In this document: positions 22,834 through 34,310 of the stretch, piece by piece
How positions within the stretch are numbered: position 1 is the first letter of the stretch
Layout of the letters: each line of letters begins with the position of its first letter
From: Begonia masoniana
Taxonomy: Eukaryota; Streptophyta; Magnoliopsida; Cucurbitales; Begoniaceae
DNA: 64,000 nucleotides
Direction: 5' to 3'
NCBI GenBank assembly: GCA_022432975.1
Contig: CM039510.1
Span: forward strand, 11,916,301 to 11,980,300
Made by a program: the position numbers and the translations under genes
Notes under the pieces: model-generated
The model's input: the letters and a program-made list of their open reading frames with translations, nothing else
Told to the model about the DNA's origin: nothing
Database searches by the model: none

Positions 22834-25196
22834 TGTAACACCCGACATTTTTACCATGTAATTATTCCTTAAACTATTGAAATGGAATTTATTGGCCATT
22901 AATAAAATGTGTATTTTATTTGGAGTTTTATAATACCTTACAGAAAAGTGGGTTTTTGGAGAAAATGGATTGAAAAATTTAAGTAACGATTCAATTGGAA
23001 AACCCAAACTATATTCAACCAAAACAAAACTAATTGGGTGGAAATCAATGGAGGGGTAAATTAGGATGGAATTAAGGTTGGTGGGAGTAAACCAATGGAT
23101 GAATGACATGTGGCAACTTGTTGAAGAAGCCATGTTCTTCTTCCTACGTGAAACCCTCATTTCTTTTCTCGGTTTCCTAGTTTCTTCTCTGCTTCCTCTT
23201 TCCTGGCGATTTCAACCTCTCCAAGACTTCCACTTTCTTGTTTTCTTTGGAAAAGGTAAACATCTGTTAAAGCTAACGTTTGGGATAAGCTAAAATGTGA
23301 GTTTTGGTTAGAGTAAAGGGTTGTGATACTTTGGTAAAAACTCACTGTTTTTGGATAAAAACACACCAGTTTGTTTTCTAAGGGTTTGAATGAGTTTGGA
23401 ACAGATTCTACTAAGTTATTAGTTAGCATTTGCAGCTTGTTTAATTTCACTGCATTGCTGCAAACTGGTCTGAGCGTTCCAGGGACATTCGGGCATACTA
23501 CATTGCAGCAAACAGGTAAGTTCATACCCGTAGGTTGGCCCTTAAGGCCCTACATCACGGAGGTACTAGATATTTCTGGTCTGTCGGGTTGTTTGGGTAG
23601 ATGAGTTAGAGATATGTTCTGAAATGTCTGGCTTTGATTTACTTTCTGTTGTCTGCCAGTTTAAGTTCAAGCACCGTTCATGCATACACGTTTTCTCTGA
23701 AAGACATGCAAATGTTTTCTGTACACGGTTTGAAGTTAAACAAGATAAAATCTGACCGAAATGTACTGGTTAAGTGTGGGACGGGGACTGGCCCCCAGAT
23801 CTGTTTCTATTATGTTCTGTATTATTGTTTGTGCCTGATAGTGTACCCACTGTTCGCCAGTTCCCCTATAAGCCCCACTTATACCCCTCTGCCACTGAAA
23901 CGTAATGTAATGTTCCGTCACTGTATTTTGAAAACCGCATGCATAGCATTTTGCATCACTGCATATTTATTATGTTCTTACTGAGTTTTAGACTCATAGG
24001 TGAACTCCCTGATGTAGGTACTGAACCCGAAAATGAGGACTTTGTGCCTCAGTCTGATGACTAGGTGGCTGGTGGATCGAGCTCATGGGGGTTTGGTTGC
24101 TGCAGTCAGACACACTTTTCTGTCCCGAGGTTTAAGTCTTAGTCCTTAAAGTAAAGTTCATATCTGTAAACTCTTCTGGAATTCTGGTGTGTTTGTTTTA
24201 AAACTCTGTTAAGGTTCTGTGTTTGTTTTAAAAACTTCCATTTTTGGGAAATTCTGTAATTACATGTTAAATTCTGTACTGTCTCTGAGATTTTGAAACA
24301 ATGTATAGATTCTGTGTCAAAGTTTAAAACCGCTGTATTTGACAGTTAAGTTTATATTCTAAAGTATTCTAGAATTGTTTGGGATATTTTTTGTTAATCT
24401 GTGCATGTTTGATTTCTGGTTTTGGAACTATCCATGCAGTTTGTTTCTTTAAATCTGTCAATTGTAAAGTATGTCTTACAATCTTGTTTAGAATCGGATA
24501 TTGAAAGTCTAAAATTTTCATGCCTTCTGTTGTGCTCGAGAATTATGTTTTGAAGTGGTTTGAGAATCTGAGACTTTTTAAGTCTTCTATTTTTATGCCC
24601 TCTGTCTGTGTGTTTTCCTGTCAAAAGTTGTAATTCTATCTTTGAAACTATGTCTACCGATTGATACTGTTCACATTTTATCTTATTCCCATCTACCGCC
24701 AAACAGTGGTTCTGCCATAGGTTTTTCTTTGCTGATTACGTTTAATGTCTAAGTCTTCCGCCAGTATATTTACGTCTTCCGGTTGACGTCATCCTAGTCT
24801 TCCGCTAGTATATTTACGTCTTCCGGCTGACGTCATCCTAGTCTTCCGCTAGTATATTTACGTCTTCCGGCTGACGTTTCCAAGTCTCCGCCAATATATT
24901 TACGTCCTCCGGCTGACGTCATCCTAGTCTTCCGCCAGTATATTTACGTCATCCTAGTCTTCCGCCAGTATATTTACATCTTCCGGCTGACGTCATCCTA
25001 GTCTTCCGCCAGTATATTTACGTCTTCCGGCTGACGTCATCCTAGTCTTCCGCCAGTATATTTACGTCTTCCGGCTGACGTCATCCAAGTCTTCCGCCAA
25101 TATATTTACGTCCTCCGACTGACGTCATCCTAGTCTTCCGCCAGTATATTTATGTCTTCTGGCTGACGTCATCCTAGTCTTCCGCCAGTATATTTA
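22834..25196 (+). mobile_element. Forward L3 LTR, left part, ending at the gap
   Basis: Begins TGTAACACCCGACATTTTTACC. A polypyrimidine leader lies at 23130-23260. Acceptor at 23434-23435, 80-nt putative exon, donor at 23516 and acceptor at 24016-24017 (502-nt putative intron). It enters a TGACGTCA array at 24751 and is cut by the N gap. It matches copy B 52835-56417. A related right end of this LTR type is at 27869-28252. Confidence 0.85.
24751..25196 (+). repeat. TGACGTCA array, 9 units before the gap
   Basis: Units of about 44 bp with CTTCCGGCTGACGTCATCC and CTTCCGCCAGTATATTTAC. One unit is shortened and one palindrome is mutated (TGACGTTT). The unit order matches the last part of the 40-unit copy B array, so about 30 units are missing here or collapsed. 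Confidence 0.95.
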
Positions 25197-25296
25197 NNNN
25201 NNNNNNNNNNNNNNNNNNNNNNNNNNNNNNNNNNNNNNNNNNNNNNNNNNNNNNNNNNNNNNNNNNNNNNNNNNNNNNNNNNNNNNNNNNNNNNNN
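25197..25296. other. Assembly gap, 100 N
   Basis: A run of exactly 100 N, the conventional placeholder for unknown length. It interrupts the tandem array; the sequence on the right is an unrelated LTR, so an unknown amount is missing and the join may be wrong. Confidence 1.
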
Positions 25297-27868
25297 ACAT
25301 CCACGATGCACAATTTCTCTTTTTATCAGATGATAAAAGATTGAAACATCTTTGTATTGATCACTTTTAGAGCTTACGAAGAAATATCAATGCGGAAGAG
25401 AGCTAATTGGCAACCCGCGTATCAGTCGTATGCAGATGGCGTTCTAATATGCTCCAGCTTCTACTCTTATTAATCCTAAAGAAGACATCGACCCTACCTG
25501 CGTATTAAAAGACATCACCCTAAAAGACATCTGAATACGCTTGTTCCTCCTTCGATTTTTATACGTTAGAACTGCGGGTTAAAAGGACATCGATCCCCCT
25601 ACCTGCGATTTTCGCCTTCATTCGCGTCCTCTCCTTCAGATGATTCGAGCACACCAAATGGGGGACCGTCCTCGAAAACAAATCAGGAAGGCAATCGAAT
25701 ACGGACTGATAAAGCGGGGGGCTCCATTCAGTCTCGTCGCAGGGATGATTTTTCAGTAACTCTACAACATGAGCAAAACAAAGAGGTTCATCTTTTTCAA
25801 CTGAATTAAAAACAGCCCGACGAAAGAGAGACGAGCGACGCCCCTCCGACAGCCAACGCCGACGATTTCTCGCCGTTTTCAGGCCAGACGACGGCGATGT
25901 GCGATCTCCGGCCTTCTCCGCGCGCAACCCGACCGGTATCTCGGTTTTCCTCCCTGTTTTCCGGTTCGGTTTGAAGCAGTGGGTGGTGAGCTCGATTGAG
26001 CTCCGATCACCGGCCAATTTCGGTCACTTCCGGCGTGGGTTTGCCGACCTAGGGCCGGCTATGGTTGCTTGGCCGTGGAATGCCCGAATTGGGCGAAAAT
26101 CAGTGAAGCCCGATTTAGGGCACTTCGGGTTTTGGTGAGTATAGCTTCGATTTTGGGTTAGATTAGTCTAATTGAGAGTATATGTGGTCGATTAAGGAGG
26201 AAATGAGTGAAATTTGATGAAAAAATCGAAAAAGGGGAATTTTTCGAAAAAGGGCAGATTCGGGTTTTGCTGCAATTGACCTAGCTACGGTCGATTGTTT
26301 TAAAATTCCTTTTGGCAGATTAAATAGGTTATTAGAGGAGCGCGTGGCCGCTGGAATCGTTTGATTCCGATAACCGACGCGAAAGTTACGCGCGTTCGAA
26401 GTTTCGGGTCAGTTTTTACCGAAAATTAGGGTCCGAAATTGATAGGTTTATAGTAATTAACGATATAAAGGACGTATTGAACGTTATTGGACGGAGTTAG
26501 AGTGAATTGCGAGAAATGTTAAATTTGAGAATTTTCGGGTTTTTAGGAAAACTCGTTAATTGTGATTTTAAACTATCGAGCGTTAATCGTTGTTTAAATA
26601 CTTCGATTAGTTAGGTGAAGATTTTAGGAAAAGTCGTTAATTAAGGTTTTTGTTAAATTTGGACATTTAATTGTTTAAGCTCGTATTAACGACAAATTGA
26701 TGAAAATTACGTAGGTAAACAACGCTCGTGGACGGAGCAAGAGCTGCAACGGGCACGAGGTAAGTTCTCGTGATTTCTCTGGCCGATAGGCCTACACCGT
26801 ACGTCGTGGTCGTCTCGAGGAATTTTGGTGATGTTGTGTATGTTTAAATTGTGTTGTCGGGTAGTTAGGACTAGTTCTGTATGGGTTATGTTTAATTGCT
26901 TATCGTCTTGATGGTACACATGTTGATTGTTTATGTTATGTATTTGTCTGCTCATGCATCACGTTATTTAAAGTAAAATGAATCAACGAACGAAATGAAG
27001 CTACGTAATCTGTTATCTGGTCACGGCGGGGTAGGCCTCGGTGACATTCTGTCTGCGACCTAATTAAAAAGTAAAACGAACCAACAAAAATCTACGTAAT
27101 CTGTTATCTGGTCACGCGAGGTGGTTTAGACCTCGGTGACGTTCTGTCTGCGACGTAATGAATCTGAATCTGAATGAATCTGAATCTGTTATCTGAATCT
27201 GTTATCTGCATGTTTTCTGAATGACATACGCATCTGCATTTATGAGTCTTACTGAGATTTTTATCTCATAGTGTATTGTATGGTGTAGGTGATCCCGTTA
27301 CAGGTGACTACGAGATCCCTCCACCCGAGGAGTGATGGCAGTTGACGGAGGATGGCTCGCGGGGTGTGCTGGCGCAGTCGAGGCGTATTTTGACCCGTGG
27401 GACTCATGGTTAAGTATTTTGATAGTTTTGGGAATTGTCAGGATGAATGATGTATAGATTTTGAGGGATTTGGATGTTTTGGGCTGATGGCTGTATATAC
27501 ATTATAGGGTGTTTGGTTCTGACAGTTGATAGGTTATAAATATTGATGGTTGTATAGAGACATTTTAGGGTGTTTGGTTCTGGTAGTTGATAGGTTGATA
27601 TTTTAATGTTCTGAACGTTTTGGAAACCTGTTGTTATAAACTATTTGGTGATTTTGAAACAGGAGGATACGTTAAACTTTTAAACGGAACCACGCAGTTT
27701 ATTTTCTTGAAAACGTGTTCGTTTAAGTAATTGTTTTGTATTTGTTTTTAAATGTTTTATTCAATTGATTTTAAATTGTTTTCCACATAAATGCTAAGGA
27801 TGAAGAAAAATGAAAAATTTGTACGGTAAAATAAAGGTAAATAAGGGTACAGTATTAGGGTCGTGACA
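25297..27868 (+). mobile_element. L6 LTR, left end lost in the gap
   Basis: Ends ATTAGGGTCGTGACA at 27868 and is followed by L3 LTR sequence without a primer-binding site, so it looks like a solo or partial LTR. It has a GC-rich leader (about 25820-26120, explaining frames there), acceptor GTAG at 26713-26714, a 45-nt putative exon 26715-26759, donor at 26760 and acceptor at 27287-27288. A degenerate pair of repeats (27000-27160) carries GTAATCTGTTATCTGGTCACG. The start and left TSD are not visible; the first few hundred bases may be something else. Confidence 0.65.
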
Positions 27869-28252
27869 GTTGTATTGTTCACATTTACATATTCCGTTTC
27901 TGCCTTTGAAACTACTTCATCCGTCAGTCTTCTTCCACCAGTCTTCCGCCCCGGTTTAATATATTTTCGGCCAACATCCTCCGCCCCAGTTTATTTACTT
28001 TTGTTTTCATTTCTTCCTGCTTTTCTTCTGTTATCCAGTGTCTTCTGTTTTCTTCTGTCATTTATCCTGCCTCTGACTTTAAGTGCTTTTCGTTTTACTT
28101 TCAAATCCAGAGAACGTCTTCTCCCTCTGAAAAATTTTAAGGGTTTGTTTTAAAAGCCTGGTCTGTTATGTTAAAAAAAAAATGTGCCCGTTTTCTGTTA
28201 AATATCCTGGAGTGACGGCTCTCGGACCCCGATTGGGTTCGGGGCTGTCACA
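27869..28252 (+). mobile_element. Right end of a forward L3 LTR
   Basis: CT-rich sequence with CTTCCGCC motifs, then GGAGTGACGGCTCTCGGACC and a GGGGCTGTCACA terminus, closely matching 57035-57125. The next 12 bases repeat the terminal CGGCTGTCACA, which is odd. No primer-binding site follows. Confidence 0.7.
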
Positions 28253-28319
28253 TTCGGCTGTCACAAGTTCCATTTTTTGTTGATTATTTTTATTACTTAC
28301 GCCACTATAATATATTGTT

Positions 28320-28838
28320 GGATTTTTTTCAAAAAAACCCCTGAACTAAGGGTTGGCAGTGGAAAAACCCCGAAAAAACACTGTTCATCAAAAAAAAAAC
28401 CTCGATCTATTGAAAACATTCAATTTAAATCTGGCAGGGGGGTGAGGAGTATGTACTCGGCTACCGAGTACGGCCGGTCCAGTGGACCGGCCGTACCGGA
28501 CTCATTTGCAAATTTTTTTGCCAAATATTTGAGGCCGAGTACGGCTGGTCCTCGGACTAGCCGTCCTCCCTTGGGTAAAACTCGTGACAAAAGTCACGGG
28601 TTTTGTCCTTTAGTGCCGAGTACGGCCGGTCCAAATGGACCGGCCGTACTCCCACGGTTTAAACCCGTGACAATAGTCACGGGTTTTTTGTCCTTTGTGG
28701 CGAGTACGGCCTGTCCATTTGGACCGGCCGTACTCGCACCGTTAAAACCCGTGACAAATTATCACGGGCCGCGTCCTCTAGTGGAGTGAGTACAGCCGGT
28801 CCAGTTGGACCGGCCGTACTCGACTACCCTATTTAAAG
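28320..28838 (+). repeat. MULE left TIR with hairpins
   Basis: Strong match to the inverted right end over 28320-28693, weaker beyond. It holds repeated perfect palindromes such as GTACGGCCGGTCC with its complement (28468-28496, 3-base loop) and CCCGTGACAATAGTCACGGG (28663-28682). Similar blocks recur at about 28610-28650, 28700-28740 and 28790-28825. The subterminal hairpins may be transposase-binding or replication-sensitive sites; that role is inference. Confidence 0.95.
28830..28837 (+). promoter_or_regulatory. TATA box of MULE transposase
   Basis: TATTTAAA just inside the left TIR, followed about 35 bp later by a CT-rich leader (28866-28905). A leader intron is plausible: donor CAG|GTATAAT at 28971 and an acceptor ATTAG at 29180-29181 just before the ATG at 29190. 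Confidence 0.65.
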
Positions 28839-29189
28839 GGGCACCCGGCGTTTGAAAAAAACACGCCTCTCCCCTTCCCTTCTCTCTCAAATCTCTCTCG
28901 AAGCTCTATTCATCAAATTTCTCTATTGTTATTTCTTATTTCGACAATATTCTTCTGTATTCATCTACAGGTATAATATTTTTTTTTAATTATTTGAATT
29001 TATATTTGGGTTTATTTTATCCATATTTCTAATACTATTTTCTCGATTACCGACGACTATTTTCCCGCCCCAACGATATTTCTAATACTATTTTCTTCGA
29101 TTTTATCATTTACCATATATTTATATATTATACTGTAAATAATTAAATTGTATCTATTTTTTTTTACGAAGATTTTATTAGCGACGAAA

Positions 29190-31287
29190 ATGGATTCCGA
29201 CTCAAGTAGATCGATTGATTTAGATGAGCGATCAAGTGGTGATGCCGAAATGGATTGGGATTTGGACAACACGCCGGAATATGGTGATGTACGAGCATTC
29301 GATAACCCACTGGCAAATGAAGAAATATATGTTTATTCGACCTCCAAATCGCTAGACGATGAGCTTCGAACACCGGTCGGCTCAGATGACGACGAGGTGG
29401 AAAGCATACCGGTAACAGAACAAATCTCACTGGGATTTCATAAGGGTAAACAATATGGTTCTTTGCAGGAACTGAAACACGAGATAGACCAATATTCCAT
29501 AGAAAATGGTTATGGTATTACATATAAGAAATGTGAAAGAAGTCGACTGACGGCTGAATGTGGAGATGGATGTGGGTGGCGATTGCATGCTTCATTGATG
29601 CAAAATGAGCGAACGTTCCAAATAAAGAGCTTGATCGACTCTCACTGCTATTCGAGGCAAGTTGAAAATCGACGCGCTTCAGCAAAATGACTGGCGAACC
29701 ATTACTTGGATAGGTTCAAAAGTCACCCTACCTGGGACATCCCATCTATTATGGAGACAGTGAGGAATGACTTCACCGTCGACATTTCATCCAGTCTTGC
29801 CACAAGAGCAAGAAGCATAGCTCGAACCCTCAATGAAGGGAAGTGCGACGAACAGTACGGACAACTGTGGTCGTACGCAGCCGAAATATTCAGATCAAAT
29901 CTAGGCAGCACAGTGAAAATTGATGGAAACCCAGTGGGCCGTAATCAATTGGGATTCCAAAGATTCTATATGTGCATGGCTGCTTGCAAGATTGGGTTGC
30001 TGGAGTACGAGGGACCCGTTATCTGCTCAGATGGCTGTCATCTAAAGGGGTCGTGTGCTGGCCAACTACTCACAGCCGTCAGCATCGATGGAAATGATGG
30101 AATCTACCATGTTGTTGTTGCCAACGTCGAGTCTGAGTGTGCAGACTCATGGACATGGTTTTTACATATATTAAAGCAAGACCTCAACACTCAGCATGAC
30201 CATGGTTGGACACTTATTTCAGATCGACAAAAGGTATAATGTATTTCTATAAGTTTATTTAAAATTTTGTGGCTTTGGCGGATTAATATTGTTTTATTAA
30301 CGTCATTGTTTGTGCAAATATCAGGGGTTACAGAGAGCTATTCGAGATCAATTCCCATATGCTGAACACCGCTTCTGCCTCCGGCATATGTATGCGAATT
30401 TCAAAAATCGCTTTCGGGGCAAAGCATACAGAGATGCGATGCGGAATGCGGCCAGAGCACCCACTGAGGCCCATTTCGAGCAAGAAATGCGGAAACTACG
30501 CCGGCTATGTCCGGAAGCCCACGAATGGCTTAGAGCAGAAGAGCCGAAATTTTGGGCTAGTCATGCCTTCTCTGCGAATCCCAAGTGCGATCTGGGATTG
30601 AATAGCTTGAGCGAACACGCTTGATGACTTGATGACTTGATGACTTGCATCGTCAAGAAATATGAGAAGCTGTTTGATTCAAATGAGATCATGTGTCCCA
30701 AGATCCAAGCAAATCTTAACAAGCTTAAGAGTGCATCTGGAAACTGGCATGCAACGTTTTCGGGAGCTACACGATTTCAAGTCAGCAATGGATACGACCA
30801 ATTCGAGGTGGACATGACTTTGGGTGTGTGCAACTGCACTCGGTGTGAGCGTACAGGAATCCCGTGTGTCCATTCCATTCCTTGCATGTACTGGATGAGA
30901 GTTGCGCCAGAAGACTACGTGCATGCATGCTATTACAGGGGAAGATACCTGCAGATGTACTCACACTATATTCATCTGATCAGTGGCCCAATAATGTGGC
31001 CGATCGTACGAGATATGAACGAAATACTCCCACCAAAAAGACGACGTCAACCTGGTAGGCCGAAGAAGACAAGAGTGCGAGATCCCGAAGAGCCGTCAAG
31101 CTCCAAAATCAGTAAGAGGAACTCAACCGTGCGTTGTGGTATATGTTAGCAGCAGGAGCATAATACTCGCACTTGTCCTAACCGGGGATCAACTTCAGGC
31201 GCTGCTTCGCATGACACATTCATGGGCTTTAACACATTTGATGGGACGCAAGAATCTTCGACACGCGGCCGTGGCAGGAATTTGTAA
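29190..31287 (+). pseudogene. MULE transposase (MURA type), broken
   Basis: The ATG at 29190 starts an acidic N-terminus (DSDSSRSIDLDE). A DNA-binding MuDR-type region (about 29440-29690) follows. The TGA at 29688 lies where the family has Trp. The MULE catalytic domain spans about 29940-30624: CSDGCHLKG (first Asp), SDRQKGLQ (second Asp, split by a 91-bp intron 30234-30324 with GT/AG), CLRHMYANFK, and LNSLSE with the likely third acid. At 30622 the frame stops, and three copies of TTGATGAC (30612-30635) stand where about 20-30 residues are missing. The frame reopens to a SWIM finger CNCTRC...PCVH (30829-30870), a basic segment, and a CCHC knuckle split by TAG (31147). It ends RGRGRNL at 31287. 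Confidence 0.93.
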
Positions 31288-31512
31288 ATATTTTTAATAT
31301 ACCATGTATTAATTTTTTTTATCGTATTGTTTATTCATTGTATATCATTTGATGGGTTTTGGCATTTTCTTGAACTCCCACCGTTTAAACTTGTAACACG
31401 TCAACTTGAACTCTTTCTTTCAATTGGTTTCAAACAACTTTGTATGTGGAAAGTAAATGTAAAAACATTGTATAGACTATCATAAAGACTATCCACAATT
31501 TCAACCTCGCAG

Positions 31513-32280
31513 GGGAGGTGGGGAGGCCGTCCTCAAAGATCGAGTACGGCCGGTCCAGCTGGACCGACCGTACTGAACTCCCTTTGCAATTTTTTGCAAA
31601 AATAAAGTTGGAGTACGACCTGTCCAGTGGAGAGGTCGTACTCCTTTGTTGAGAGTACCGCCTCTCCAGTGGAGAGGCCGTACTCTATTGTTGAGAGTAC
31701 CGCCTCTCCAGTGGAGAGGCCGTACTCCAACTTTGGAGGACAGGCTGGTCTTTGGGCCAACCGTCCTCAATGGTAAAACCTGTGACTTTTGTCACGGGTT
31801 TTGTCATTTTAGGGGCGAATACGGCCGGTCCGATTGGACCAGCCATACTCGGAGGGGAACAAACCCGTGACAAAAGTCACGAGTTCTGTCCTCTAGCGGG
31901 TCGAGTACGACCGGTCCAGTCAGACCGGTCGTACTCGATTCTCCTATTTAAAGCCTTAATCACACTTCAATTATCTCAATTCTCTCCCTCGTTTTCAATC
32001 GGACCGGCCGTATTCGCCCCTAAAATGACAAAACCCGTGACAAAAGTCACGGGTTTTACCATTGAGGACGGTTGGCCCAAGGACCAGCTTATCCTCCAAA
32101 GTTGGAGTACGGTCTCTCCACTGGAGAGGCCGTACTCTCAACAAAGGAGTACGGCCTGTCCACTGGACGGGCTGTACTCCAACTTTATTTTTGCAAAAAA
32201 TTGTAAAGGGAGTCTAGTACGGTCGGTCCAGCTAGACCGGCCGTACTCGATCTTTGAGGACGGCCTCCCCACCTCCCCTT
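31513..32280. repeat. Internal inverted repeat of the MULE
   Basis: The left arm (31513 to about 31860) and right arm (about 32000-32280) are inverted copies, built from the same GAGTACGGCCGGTCC and CCCGTGAC...GTCACGGG palindromes as the TIRs, plus GTCTCTCCACTGGAGAGGCC blocks. The outer tips are GGGGAGGTGGGGAGGC and its complement, with no TSD seen. The spacer (31860-31999) holds TATTTAAAG and a leader-like CT stretch resembling the inner end of the left TIR. It may be a foldback element or a rearranged internal TIR copy. Confidence 0.88.
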
Positions 32281-32292
32281 CCCATCATGTTA

Positions 32293-32826
32293 TCTACATA
32301 TGATAAATATTTCGTGATTTAATAACATTTGAACTATTTATTATAATTTTAGTTAACTCTTTAAGTGTTAAATTACAATAAATTATGTAAGTTTTAAAAA
32401 ATCATGAAAAATTTCAGATTATTTTCCCATGATTTGATCTACATATGGTAAATGTTTCGTGATTTAATAACACTTAGATTGATTTATTGTAAATTTAGTT
32501 AATTATTTTAAGGTTAAATTACAGTAAATTGAGTAAATGTTAGAAAATTACGAAAATTTTCTAACATATCTTCTAATGATTTGGTTTATATATGGTAAAA
32601 ATTTCATGATTTTATAATATTTATAAAATTTATTATAATTTTAATTAATTATTTTAGAGTTAAATTATAATAAATCGTGCAAGTGTTAGAAAATCACAAA
32701 CATTTTAAGATTACATTTCCATGATTTGTTCTACATATGGTAAAAATTTTGTGATTTAATAACATTTGTATGATTTATTGTAATTTTGGTTAATTATTTT
32801 TAAAGTTAAATATAATTAAATAAACT
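32293..32826. repeat. AT-rich tandem repeat, about 145 bp x 3.6
   Basis: Units start TCTACATATGGTAAA at 32293, 32438, 32585 and 32730, and contain GATTTATTGTAATTTT and AATTATTTTA blocks. The copies are clearly diverged. The same blocks appear in the interior of the MULE-type MITE (20820-21190). Confidence 0.85.
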
Positions 32827-32877
32827 CATTTAATTATAAATAAAGTACATCAAATTTACATACAACAACTAAGCAGA

Positions 32878-34113
32878 TTACGCAGGAGGGGTATCATCGT
32901 CAGAGTCCGTGGCGTGGTTCGCCATCCAAGTCTGTAACCTCTCGTTTATCTCTTTATAAGATTCATCGAGATAATGCTGAGCAGAGACCAGTTGCTAGAT
33001 GTCTCGTTGCTGGCTTTGCTGTGATTCCAGCAATTGCTGCAGCTGCTGCTGGTGTGTTCGCTGCATCTCATATATTTGCTGTTGTTGCTGGTACTGTTGG
33101 TGGTGGTGCATTCGATGCATCTCATTTATCTACTGCTGTTGCTGGTACTGTTGCTGGTGCATATCATTCAACTGCTGTTGATGCGTCTCTTGTATCTGAT
33201 ATAGCTGTTGCAGATAACGCCTTGTATCCCAGCCGCTTCTCCCATCCTTTTGAGGGGCGTTTGGTGGCGATGTGGTCTTATCCATCGGCACTGCCCGAGA
33301 GGTGGATGCCCCCTGATTTCTCCTCAGCACCCACTCGCCATCGACTTCGACGATCCCCATCCGTATCAACTGAGTCGTGTCAAATACGTCGGTCGATCTA
33401 CGAAGAATTATCTGCTCTCCAACCGGTATGCGAATACCAGCTCGCATGACGAGCTTCATAATCAATGCCCCGTATGAGAGATTGGTCGCTGGTGCCCTCT
33501 CGATCTCACGCATGTGATTTAAAATCAAGAAACCGGGGTCAAAAAGCTTCTCGTTGCATAGCTTCTCCATGACATAGAGGTCCATGCAACTGACGTGATT
33601 TCGATGGCCCTCTCGCGGCAGAAGGGTATGGGCGAGCATGTTTCGGAGAACCCGACCTCTAACATTCAGCTCGCGCTCTCTTGGCTTCACGAATACCTCA
33701 ATATTAGGGTTGCAGTAAATTTGGCGAAGGAACTCTACTCCCTCGGGCAATGTAAAAAATGGGCATTCTCGGGAAGCATAGTAATATCGCTCCGCCCCTT
33801 GTATGTTAAATCCCAGGATATCATTCACCTGCTCTGCCCATATCATAAAATCAAATCCAAGAATGTACGCCCTCAAACCTGTTAAAACACCATCTGTCCC
33901 GACCGTTCTCAGGTTGGCGTAGAATAAGCGAACTATTCTCTCGCATGTCTCGCCTGTCAATGCATTAATCCCGTTTAGGCCGATGTTCTCCAACATCTGT
34001 TTAATGCCCAACGACTCCCAACCACTAAAGTCTACATACATGCAAAAATTTAGTGAGCGTTTTCCCAAATCTTGCTCAAACTTTCTTTGGCAATCTTGGG
34101 ACAAAAATTTCAT
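32878..34113 (-). pseudogene. Second MULE gene: putative plant transposon protein with Gln-rich tail
   Basis: The ATG at 34111-34113 opens 327 codons to a TAG at 33130. The same frame continues to a TAA at 32878, broken again by TAG after RDI. Both TAGs lie in CAG-rich glutamine runs. The N-terminal half carries FSGWESL, IVRLFYANLR, LRAYILGFDFMIWAEQVNDILGF and a later R-N-HTLLP block, the pattern of the 'putative plant transposon protein' family of unknown function (PF20167-like; from memory, not searched). The C-terminus is about 100 residues rich in Q, H and M, likely coiled or disordered, ending in an acidic SDDD. An upstream leader intron is plausible (acceptor at 34123-34124). Partner function for transposition is conceivable but unproven. 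Confidence 0.75.
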
Positions 34114-34310
34114 GGTAAGATCCTGTCAAATTCACGTAAAAATAAAATTTAGTTTTTAAAGTTAAACCGTGTAGACTACGCTAAAGAGAAAAAAATTATC
34201 GATAATTGAAAAAAGTATTAGAAATATTTATTATTTAAATAAAATAAACATTAGAAATATTTAAAAGTATTAGAATTTTTTGAAATTATTTAAATAAATA
34301 ATCATAAATT

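Larger units (their letters stand above)
1..25196 (+). repeat. Segmental duplication, copy A
   Basis: Aligns in the same orientation to 36024-56417. The first bases of the window reappear at 36024, and the match runs with scattered single-base changes until the N gap. The copies differ by discrete events: a 2.2-kb segment (374-2583) present only here, an L3 solo LTR (6318-8561) present only here, a full L4 element here against a solo LTR there, a nested L7 pair only in copy B, and a shorter TGACGTCA array here. The left edge lies outside the window. Identity looks close to 98-99% by eye and was not computed. It may be a real tandem duplication or two haplotypes in series. Confidence 0.93.

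Noticed and set aside
22756..23525. Minus-strand frames of 134 and 122 residues
   Set aside because: They span an LTR boundary and repeat in copy B; no domain, and antisense to the L3 leader.
25559..26138. Host gene in the GC-rich stretch after the gap
   Set aside because: Opposing frames with no domain; position and flanks fit the leader region of the L6 LTR.
33021..33449. + strand 142-residue Ala-rich frame
   Set aside because: Antisense shadow of the Gln-rich tail of the minus-strand MULE gene.
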